Shown here: one piece after another, positions 1 through 6,381 of the stretch
Layout: each line of letters starts with the position of its first letter
How positions within the stretch are numbered: position 1 is the first letter of the stretch
Assembly (NCBI RefSeq): GCF_900115395.1
Contig: NZ_FOWE01000006.1
Location: forward strand, 1-64,000
DNA length: 64,000 nucleotides
Source of the DNA: Geodermatophilus obscurus
GTDB taxonomy: Bacteria > Actinomycetota > Actinomycetes > Mycobacteriales > Geodermatophilaceae
Direction of reading: 5' to 3'
Position numbers and translations under genes: made by a program
The notes under the pieces: generated by a model
Seen by the model: the letters and a program-made list of their open reading frames with translations, nothing else
Databases searched by the model: none
What the model was told of the DNA's origin: nothing

Positions 1-299
1 TCCACGCTCACCGTCCAGTCCAGCTCACCGGCGGCATCCGCGCGGGCCTGCAGCGCGGTGAGGATCCGGTCCCAGGTGCCATCGAGGCTGAACCGGTGGT
101 GTCGTTTCCACACCGTCTGCCACGGCCCGAACTCCACCGGCAGGTCCCGCCACGCGCAGCCGGTCCGGTAGCGGAACACGATGCCCTCGAGCACCTGCCG
201 GTGATCTCGAAACGGCCGCCCGCGCATCCCGGCCGAGCTGGGCAGCAACGGCTCCAGCCGAGCCCAATCCTCGTCAGACAGCACCGCCGAGCGAGCCAT
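1..299 (-). CDS. IS5-family transposase, N-terminal part
   Basis: The reading frame begins with ATG at 299 and is open to the window edge, giving about 99 residues. It begins MARSAVLSDEDWARLEPLLP and contains GRPFRDHRQVLEGIVFRYRTG and CAWRDLPVEFGPWQTVWKRH, the typical DUF4096-like N-terminal region of IS5 (IS427/IS1031-type) transposases. The catalytic DDE residues would lie further left, so activity cannot be judged. Elements of this type are often expressed as two frames joined by programmed frameshifting; only the first frame could be present here. No disruption is visible in the part that can be read. Confidence 0.8.
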   Translation of the reverse strand, partial: MARSAVLSDEDWARLEPLLPSSAGMRGRPFRDHRQVLEGIVFRYRTGCAWRDLPVEFGPWQTVWKRHHRFSLDGTWDRILTALQARADAAGELDWTVSV

Positions 300-348
300 C
301 TCCAAACGATCCACCCGCATCAGGCGGCCGTTTGGGAGACACGCCCTA
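1..348 (-). mobile_element. End of an IS5-family insertion sequence (continues off the left edge)
   Basis: The stretch holds the 5' part of an IS5-type transposase gene starting at 299. About 47 bases upstream of its start, reading on the minus strand, is the sequence GGGCGTGTCTCCCAAACGG (346 downward), which looks like a terminal inverted repeat, followed by TA at 347-348. A TA target duplication is known for IS427-type members of IS5. Immediately beyond, the sequence becomes a different, broken IS5 transposase. The exact end and the subgroup are inference, because the other end lies outside the window. Confidence 0.6.
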
Positions 349-662
349 GGCGCCCGCTCCGGCTCCGTGGGGGGCACCGGGCGTCGGCCCATTTGTGCAT
401 ACGCCGCCAGCAGGTCCAGCCCGACCCGTAGCCCAACTCGGTCGAGGAGCTTGGCTCAGCCGATGTCGGTGGAGAGCACAAAGGCGATGTCCTCAAGCCG
501 GTCCCGGTCGGAGACCCGGGACCGGCCGGTGCGGCCGCACATCGCCCGCTTTCGCGGTGGGATCAGCGCCTCGAGCAGCGCGCACAGCCCGCTAATGATC
601 AGCCGCGTAGGCAGGGAAGGCGCCGACGACGGCATGCCCGGCAGCCTGCGTCGACCGGCCAT
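349..662 (-). pseudogene. Degenerate IS5-family transposase relic, truncated by the neighbouring IS
   Basis: On the minus strand from ATG 662 the frame reads MAGRRRLPGMPSSAPS, then GRTGRSRVSDRDRLEDIAFV and LSTDIG, after which a TGA replaces an expected Trp codon at about 458-456. A frame change follows; in the shifted frame ELGYGSGWTCWRRMHKWADA is readable down to about 370. This is the conserved N-terminal region of another IS5 subgroup transposase (V.DR..L..I.FVL.T.I.W, then LG.GSG.TCWRR). The rest is missing where the left-hand IS begins near 348. The nonsense codon, frameshift and truncation make it a clear relic. The sequence 676-700, just upstream of the start, recurs at 2972-3000 and is probably the old terminal repeat. 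Confidence 0.75.
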
Positions 663-841
663 TGACGGACAGAGCCCGAGTACCTACTTCCGCATCGTCT
701 TCTTGGAGCGGGCATGGGTGTGCGTCGCCATTCAACCGCGAACATTGAGTCGAAGAAAACTGACAGTGGCCTACATTTTAAACGTGAGCCGCCCAGCCTG
801 TTGAGGTCGCCCGTTGACCAACTGACGCTACGTCCCGACGG

Positions 842-1111
842 TCAATGAATATCAGGCCGAATCAGTTTAGTCCGCAGGACGGACTCGTTGAGGTTGAGCT
901 GCCGGTCGAGTTCAGCGACGGCAGCCGGCTCCGCCTGGATATCAACGATGGCATAGATGCCCTCGACATGCTTCTTGATTTCGTAGGCCATCCTCCGCCG
1001 GCCCCAAATCTCGGTCTTAACGGTGCCACCGCTGTTGGTGACGACGGTCAAGAACCGATCGAGGGAGGGAGCGATGGCGCGCTCCTCCAAATCCGGATCG
1101 AGAATAACCAT
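842..1111 (-). CDS. Second, diverged copy of 30S ribosomal protein S6 (possibly decaying)
   Basis: The 89-residue product matches the window's own S6 (54248-54535) at about 92 percent of positions, with seven conservative differences such as KTE for KTD and RPDIH for RPEVH. The nucleotide sequence is much more diverged, mostly at synonymous sites, and less GC-rich, so the protein appears to have been held by selection for some time. S6 binds S18 on the 30S platform. Homology continues upstream of ATG 1111 for five more codons (RHYEL, 1126-1112), but the normal GTG start is CTA here and no in-frame ATG, GTG or TTG replaces it nearby. The usable start is therefore ATG 1111, which removes part of the first beta strand, and no good ribosome binding site precedes it. 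It is monocistronic: ssb, rpsR and rplI are absent. Either an island-borne alternative S6 or a young pseudogene. Confidence 0.75.
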   Translation of the reverse strand: MVILDPDLEERAIAPSLDRFLTVVTNSGGTVKTEIWGRRRMAYEIKKHVEGIYAIVDIQAEPAAVAELDRQLNLNESVLRTKLIRPDIH

Positions 1112-1354
1112 CAGTTCGTAATGACGTAGCCCCTGACGGGAGCTCGTGCCTCCGGTGGTAGCCCTCGCAAGCAGATGGGTAGTCGGATTTGCCCGCCAGG
1201 CGGAGCCGTGCTAGGAGTCGGACCCTCCTTGGTCGGAACTGAGGGCGGCGGCTCCTTCTTGGGCCGCCGCCAGGGGAGGCGGGCCGCCGGCTCGTCCTCC
1301 ACCATGACTCCTCTAGATCGCGAGGCCACCCACCGTACGCGGGCCGCATGAAGC

Positions 1355-1939
1355 CTACCCTGCGAGCCAGGTGAGAGTTGCCCAGAGGAGAAGTTGAAGA
1401 CTACCGAGCAGGATGGATGCAAAATAGAGGATGCGTACCGACTTCAATCGTCGCTGATTGGCGCTCTGCCAGTTCTCGAAGTGGATCGAAAGCTCGCGGA
1501 ACATTTCCGCCTTGTTGGGGATGGGCACTTGGCGTTCAATGAAATTGACCAACAGGAGTTTAGGCTCGACCCGCTTGTACAGTGGCGTCTGCCACGGGTT
1601 GAGAAGGGCTGCGATGCAGACCAGCCCTAGCAGCGCGAGACTGGAACCAGCGGTTGCAATTACATAGAAAGTTCCATCCCTTTGCGTTATGTCCTTAACG
1701 GCGGTACCGAGCAGGAATGCCGTAGCTGACCCGACGAACGCGAGGTACTGAACCGCCCTCGTCCGGGCGTTGTTGACCTCCGCTGACTGATCGTCAAGCG
1801 TGCGAGTGGCTTCCTTGTACGTGATCTCGTACAAGTCCTCGTGTTTGGCAATATCAGCGGGGGTGGGTTCAACCCACGTCGCTTCAGCGTCGTTGGCCAG
1901 CGCCCTCACCTCCAGCTCTCCCTCTCCAGAACCGCCCAT
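1355..1939 (-). CDS. Unrecognised integral membrane protein with three predicted helices
   Basis: The start is set at ATG 1939 because GGAGAGGAC lies directly upstream; a longer frame from 1993 lacks such a site. The 194-residue product has an acidic N-terminal helix (DLYEITYKEATRTLDDQSAE), two close membrane segments around residues 64-83 and 95-117, a charged loop of about 55 residues (ERQVPIPNKAEMFRELSIHF), and a third membrane segment near the C-terminus (ILYFASILLGSLQLLLWATL). I do not recognise the family. The shape, a soluble N-terminal helix joined to a membrane pair and a further helix, resembles small stand-alone membrane proteins often found on genomic islands, some of them defence effectors; that link is only inference. 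Base composition is lower in GC than the core genes to the right. The S6 copy follows downstream on the same strand after a gap of 243 bases. Confidence 0.6.
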   Translation of the reverse strand: MGGSGEGELEVRALANDAEATWVEPTPADIAKHEDLYEITYKEATRTLDDQSAEVNNARTRAVQYLAFVGSATAFLLGTAVKDITQRDGTFYVIATAGSSLALLGLVCIAALLNPWQTPLYKRVEPKLLLVNFIERQVPIPNKAEMFRELSIHFENWQSANQRRLKSVRILYFASILLGSLQLLLWATLTWLAG

Positions 1940-3762
1940 GTCCTCTCCGACTAGACTGCCCGTAGGATGTCGTGCTCGTCTAGAGCCAGACATGTTACGC
2001 TTCTCGACTCGGCTGACGGTGTGTGAGCCAGGCGTTGCGAGATGTTCCCTCTTTCGCCTGACGCCCTGGGGGCGACGGGTGTAGGTCGCGGCAGGGCCAC
2101 CCGTAGTGGTAAACCCCGCCGCGAATCCTCATCCGCGAGATCCTGCACTTCCGGCGTGCCCGACTACAGGCAAATGGGACACCGACACGAGCTAGGTGTT
2201 CGTAGCACCAGGCATGAAGTTGTCGCCCTTTGATGCCCTACTTGGCAGCCCGACCTACCGCGATGAATCTCACGCACCGCCCGAGAATCGTCTCGTCGTG
2301 GCATAGCCGGCGGCAGCACGAGCGCGGCTAGGTGGGTCAAGCGTCCTTCAAACCACGGCAAGGGTTGCGGGAACTTCGGCCGCCATGACCCGGTGCGAGC
2401 CTCCGCCCTCAACCGCAGCGTTGCGGACGCAGGAGCACCGACCCGCCGATGACCACGAGCGCAATGTGGATTGCGAGGAATACCGCCCGCCCACCGAGCA
2501 AAGTGGGGCATGACCAGTCCACTCCGGTGGATCACAAGCACCCTCCCGGGCGGGGCGGTACCCGCATCCATGTCTGACGCCGCCTTGAGCCACGATCGTG
2601 GAGTTGGCGGCTGCACATCACCTACGCACATCTCGCTGACTACCGTCCGCGAGCGGTACGCAGCCCAACCATGGGGGCTTAATGGCCGCTGCTTATCGCC
2701 AGTGGCGCACCTACCGGTCAAGCAATGACTGAAACATAGCCACTAGTTTGCGGTGCATCCGAGCTTATGTGCGGGTCATGAGCACCGCACGCCAGCAGAA
2801 GGCGACTCGTGGCAGTACCGTGACGTGCGCGGCGCAGGAATCGAAAGTCAACAGCGCTGCAGCAGATTTGACAATCACCACAGCTTCGGTGCCGAGAATC
2901 AGCTGCGGCGGCGGGAGACACCTTCGGCGACATGCCCTGCACCCTGCGCCGACGCAGCGCAGCCCGACAGGAACCGAGGACCTACTTCCGCAACGTCTTC
3001 AAAGAGACCCGCGGCAGCGGGCTGGCGGTGACGTCCCTGAGCAGCCCACTCAGAGACATGGGACGCCTTGCGGTTAGCTCGGCAGCTCGCAAGCTGTCCG
3101 TCCCCTGGCCGGCCGCAGCACTGGCCATTGCTCAACCGCCATCCCCGCGTCCCCCAACGCGGTGAGGAAGGCAGCTCCACCAATGATCTGGTCATCCTCG
3201 TCCCCGAAGACAAAAGACGAGCACCCCGAAGACCACCATCACGAGGGCCGACCCCACGCGGCATCAGAAGACACCGCGTGGTGTATTGAGCGTCCGCGAC
3301 CAACGCATGTAGGAAGCTTGCTTGGCACCGGGGGCTATCGCGATCGAGGTCGATCAGTCGGCCGACGGTGCTGCCACCCCTCTCCCTGAAGCGCCTTCAG
3401 GGACACGGGCAGGCAGCCGTTGAGCGGCCCTGCGTTGCCCAGCCCGCTGACCGTGCTCACTGCCGCAGTCCGCAGCCAGTCCGCAGCAGAAGGGCCGTAC
3501 GGAACAGATCAGCACACTCCTATGGCAACGCTAAACCTGGAGGTCAGAGCCCCACTGGAGACTTCAGGCGCTGGTCAGGGCGGAGCCCGAGATCATGTCG
3601 GGGCTGACGCCCCGTACCCGCCAATGCGATGTGAGCCTGTCGCGGATCAGCGCATCCACAGATCCAGTCCCTGTCCACAGATGCTCTGCGGGCCCTTGCT
3701 GCCTGCTTGTCCCTCGGTTATGCGGAGGAGGTGCTGCCTTACGCCGCCTGCGGAGGACTGTC
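1940..3762. other. Gene-poor lower-GC stretch of the island
   Basis: No reading frame here has a recognisable product, a convincing ribosome binding site or GC-skewed third positions. Visible structures are an IS5-like relic at about 2880-3000 and two perfect small hairpins: CCACGCGG/CCGCGTGG at 3254-3281 with a 12-base loop, and CCCTGAAG/CTTCAGGG at 3384-3402 with a 3-base loop. The composition is clearly poorer in GC than the chromosome to the right, which fits decayed acquired DNA. Confidence 0.5.
2880..3000 (-). pseudogene. Second relic of the 5' end of an IS5-like element
   Basis: Read on the minus strand from 3000, the sequence GACGTTGCGGAAGTAGGT and the following CTCGG match the sequence upstream of the relic transposase at 662 (GACGATGCGGAAGTAGGT) apart from single changes. 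The match continues weakly through the start of the coding region: RRRVQGMSPKVSP here against RRRLPGMPSSAPS there. No intact start or long frame remains. I read this as another decayed copy of the same insertion-sequence type in the same orientation. Confidence 0.45.
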
Positions 3763-4990
3763 ATGAGCAACCTCGCTCGCCGACCTGATGGGCGTTGGAG
3801 GGCCCGGTACCGGGACGCCGGTGGGCGCGAGCACGCGCGGCACTTCGACCGCAGGGTCGATGCGCAGGCATGGCTCGACGGCGTGACCGCGGCGGTGCAG
3901 ACCGGCACATATGTAGACCCGGCCCGAGCGAGGATCACCATCGGCGACCTGGCTCCGGTGTGGCTCGCGGGCAAGATCAACCTAAAGCCCACCACCCGGG
4001 CCCGCTACGACGACGTCCTGCGCAGCCACCTGCTGCCCCGCTGGACTGGCGTCCCGTTGGTCCGCGTGGCGCACAGCGACGTGCAGGCCTGGCTTGCAGA
4101 ACTCAGCGATCGCGGCCTCTCCGGGGCGTCTGTCCGGAAGGCCCACGGCGTGCTGTCCGGGATCCTCGGCCTGGCGGTGCGGGACCGCCGCCTGGTCCTC
4201 AACCCCGCGCTCGGGGTGGCTCTGCCTCCGCTCGAGCAGGGACGTCGGCGCTACCTCACCGCTGCACAGGTGGAGGCGCTCGCTGGAGCGGCCGGCCCCG
4301 GACGGCTGGTCGTGCTGGTCCTCGGCTACTGCGGACTCCGCTGGTCCGAGCTCGCCGCACTCCGGGTCCGGCACTTCGACCTGCTCCGTCGCCGCGTGCT
4401 CATCGAGGAAGCAGTCACCGAGGTCGACGGACGGGCACCTGGTCTGGGGGACACCCAAGAGCCACAGCCGCCGCACCGTGCCTCTGCCGCGCTTTCTCGT
4501 CGACGAGCTGGCCCGGACCGTCGTCACCCGGCCCGCGGACGAGCTGGCGTTCCCGTCCCCACAGGGCGCGGTGCTCCGCAACCGCAACGCCCGGGCCGCC
4601 TGGTTCGACGAGGCGGCCCGCGCCATCGGCGTCCCGGGCCGGACGCCCCACGAGCTGCGGCACACCGCGGCGTCCCTGGCCGTCAGCGCCGGCGCCAACG
4701 TCAAGGCCGTGCAGCGGATGCTCGGGCACGCGTCGGCGGCTATGACGCTCGACCGCTACGCCGACCTCTTTGACGACGACCTCGACGACGTCGCCGACCG
4801 GTTGGACGCCCTTCGCGACCGCTCCTGCGGACCGCGTGCGGACTCCCTGCGGACTGGAGCCTCTCCGGAGGCTCCAGTCGGCCCGCTGCGCGAGGAGAAA
4901 GCGCAGGTCAGGGCGGGTGTAGAGGTGGTGGAGACGAGGGGAATCGAACCCCTAACCCCCGCCTTGCAAAGGCGGTGCTCTGCCAATTGA
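3763..4990 (+). pseudogene. Tyrosine recombinase (phage-type integrase) with a single-base frameshift
   Basis: The start is ATG 3763, five bases after GGAGGA. The first frame encodes an N-terminal Arm-type region, the SAM-like core-binding domain (KPTTRARYDDVLRSHLLP) and the catalytic-domain start with the first active Arg (GYCGLRWSELAALR). At about 4432-4436, in a run of G after GACGGAC, the frame must shift by one base. The second frame then supplies HLVWGTPKSHSRRTVPLPRF (beta-hairpin Lys), HELRHTAASLAVSAG (His and Arg) and LGHASAAMTLDRYADLF (His and the nucleophilic Tyr). All catalytic residues survive in the two halves, so the break is recent, a sequencing error, or a recoding site. The frame ends inside tRNA-Ala, which is typical of integrases next to their attachment site. 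It would have driven integration and excision of the island to its left. Confidence 0.8.
4926..4960 (-). other. Probable attachment site: 3' end of tRNA-Ala(TGC)
   Basis: The integrase gene directly abuts the 3' end of the tRNA gene (T arm, acceptor strand and CCA), and the accessory sequence lies entirely on that side. Integration into tRNA 3' ends by tyrosine recombinases is well established. I found no second copy of this 3' end between 1 and 4900, so the distal junction would lie left of the window or has been lost. Confidence 0.45.
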
Positions 4991-5001
4991 GCTACGTCCC
5001 C
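4926..5001 (-). tRNA. alaT: tRNA-Ala (anticodon TGC)
   Basis: The minus strand begins GGGGACGTAGCTCAATTGGC. The anticodon stem CCGCC/GGCGG encloses the loop TTTGCAA with anticodon TGC, followed by the T arm GGGGTTCGATTCCCC and acceptor strand CGTCTCC. The discriminator A is at 4929 and CCA is encoded at 4928-4926. The length without CCA is 73. tRNA-Ile followed by tRNA-Ala after gyrA is the usual actinobacterial arrangement (ileT-alaT in mycobacteria). Confidence 0.97.
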
Positions 5002-5023
5002 GGGGGCTCCTCGCGGAGCCGGG

Positions 5024-5173
5024 TCAGCGGCTGGTGGGGCGGCTGACGGCCTGCGGGCCGTTGGTGGCCTCGTGCCAGAGGTCGGCCTCGGCCTTGCCCG
5101 CCCCGGCCGACCGGCGACGGACGGCGGCGACGGCGCCGGCCGCGACGGCGGCCAGGGCCAGTTTCTTGAGCAC
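5024..5173 (-). CDS. DLW-39 family small protein
   Basis: The start is GTG 5173, preceded by AGGAGGT at five bases distance, one of the best ribosome binding sites in the window. The 49-residue product has a hydrophobic N-terminal helix (KLALAAVAAGAVAAV), a short basic patch (RRR) and the family's hallmark AEADLWHEAT. The family is an actinobacterial group of about 40 residues encoded between gyrA and the tRNA genes; its function is unknown. It is probably a single-pass membrane or membrane-anchored peptide. It sits between the tRNA-Ile and tRNA-Ala genes on the same strand. Confidence 0.8.
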   Translation of the reverse strand: MLKKLALAAVAAGAVAAVRRRSAGAGKAEADLWHEATNGPQAVSRPTSR

Positions 5174-5242
5174 GCGGTACCTCCTGGGGACGACCACGGA
5201 CGGAGCCGCACTGCCACGGTGCCGGAGGCACCGGTTCACGGG

Positions 5243-5316
5243 TGGGCCTGGGAGGACTTGAACCTCCGGCCTCATCCTTATCAGGGATGCGCTCTAACCG
5301 CCTGAGCTACAGGCCC
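5243..5316 (-). tRNA. ileT: tRNA-Ile (anticodon GAT)
   Basis: The minus strand begins GGGCCTGTAGCTCAGGCGGT. The anticodon stem CATCC/GGATG encloses loop CTGATAA with anticodon GAT. The T arm is GGAGGTTCAAGTCCTCC and the acceptor strand CAGGCCC pairs with the 5' end. The discriminator is A at 5243. The next three bases read CCC, so the terminal CCA is not fully encoded, unlike the tRNA-Ala neighbour, and must be completed by the CCA-adding enzyme (encoded at 41017). Confidence 0.97.
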
Positions 5317-5374
5317 GTGGACCTCGACCAGCATACGTTGCCGGGCGAGGACGCTCTGCGAGGGGGTCCGCCCG

Positions 5375-6226
5375 CTAGTCGCGCTCGGCGAGGGTGACCT
5401 CCAGGCCACCGACGAGGTCGGCGCAGAGGTTGTAGACGAACGCCGCCACGGTGGCGAGGGCGGTCAACAGCACGATGTTGATGGCGCCGATGACGGCCGC
5501 GCCGCCGAAGACGATGCCCGGCGTGATGACGTCACCGCCGCCCTCCCCACCGGAGGAGGTGCCGAGCTGGCCGAACAGGTCGTTGAGGGTGTCGAAGACG
5601 CCGAGGCCGGACAGGACGCCGTAGAGCAGCCCGACGGCGACCATCCAGACGAAGAACAGCGCGATCGACAGGACCAGCGAGATCTTCAGCGCCGACCACG
5701 TGTCGATGTGCCGCAGCTGCAGCCGGGCCCGCCGGGGACCGCGGTTGCCGCGGCCCTTGGCCGCGCGGGCGGCAGGCTGGGCCACGGCCGGCTGACCGGC
5801 CTGCTGCTGACCGGCCTGCTGCTGACCGGCCTGCTGCGGGGCGCCCTGCGGCGGGGCCTGGACCGGGGCGCTCTGGACCGGGGCGGCCTGCTGGGGAGCC
5901 CGGGCGGCCGCAGCGGCGGCGACCGCGGGCGGGACCACCTGGCCGGCACCCGTCGGCGGCGGCATCGTCGCGTCGGCGGGGCGCTGGACCTGCTGGGTCA
6001 CCTGCTGCGTCCCCTGTGGCGGGGCCTGCTGGGCGGGGACCGCGCCGGTGACCGGCTTGGTCAGCGCCGGACCGGCCCCGCTCGGGGTCGCCCCCGCGGG
6101 AGAGGCTCCGGAGGGCACGGGGGTCTGACCGGTGGCGGGCGCCGAGCCCGTCGCCGGGACCCCGCCCGCTCCGGCCGCGCCTTCCGGGCGGGCTCCGGTG
6201 CGCACCGCCTGCGGCCGGTCGCTCAT
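5375..6226 (-). CDS. DUF3566 family membrane protein downstream of gyrA
   Basis: The 283-residue protein has a long low-complexity N-terminal part rich in Pro, Ala and Gln (residues 1 to about 160, including QQAGQQQAGQQQAGQPAV) and a basic stretch (RGNRGPRRARLQLRHIDTWS) leading into a conserved C-terminal domain. That domain has two membrane segments, SALKISLVLSIALFFVWMVA and GAAVIGAINIVLLTALATVA, and ends in GGLEVTLAERD. This matches DUF3566, the family of M. tuberculosis Rv0007, which occupies the same place between gyrA and the ileT-alaT genes. Its biochemical role is not established. The cytoplasmic N-terminal tail is variable and probably disordered. It lies 155 bases after gyrA, separated by a strong hairpin, so it may be transcribed separately or by readthrough. 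Confidence 0.85.
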   Translation of the reverse strand: MSDRPQAVRTGARPEGAAGAGGVPATGSAPATGQTPVPSGASPAGATPSGAGPALTKPVTGAVPAQQAPPQGTQQVTQQVQRPADATMPPPTGAGQVVPPAVAAAAAARAPQQAAPVQSAPVQAPPQGAPQQAGQQQAGQQQAGQPAVAQPAARAAKGRGNRGPRRARLQLRHIDTWSALKISLVLSIALFFVWMVAVGLLYGVLSGLGVFDTLNDLFGQLGTSSGGEGGGDVITPGIVFGGAAVIGAINIVLLTALATVAAFVYNLCADLVGGLEVTLAERD

Positions 6227-6324
6227 GCCGTTCTCCCGTTCGCCTGCGGCCCTCGCCGCGCTCTCGCGCCCGGGTCCTCCGGCGTGGTGCCGGGGGCGCC
6301 CGGGCGCCGGTCGTGTCCGTCAGC

Positions 6325-6372
6325 GGGAGCCGGAGGCGCGGCGTGACCGCCGGTCACGCCGCGCCTGCTCCC
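6325..6372 (-). terminator. Strong hairpin between gyrA and the DUF3566 gene
   Basis: A perfect 15-base stem (AGGCGCGGCGTGACC at 6334-6348 with 6352-6366) closes on a 3-base loop. The outer arms GGGAGC and GCTCCC (6325-6330, 6367-6372) extend it. It sits nine bases beyond the gyrA stop codon. There is no T tract, as is usual for terminators in this GC range. Confidence 0.65.
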
Positions 6373-6381
6373 GGTCTCACC

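Noticed and set aside
845..1129. A plus-strand gene over the S6 copy
   Set aside because: The plus-strand frame is the complement of the S6-like coding sequence, and only the minus strand shows family similarity.
2164..2721. A 185-codon frame on the minus strand in the island
   Set aside because: No similarity, no ribosome binding site, no coding-type third-position bias and an unlikely composition; competing frames of similar length overlap it.
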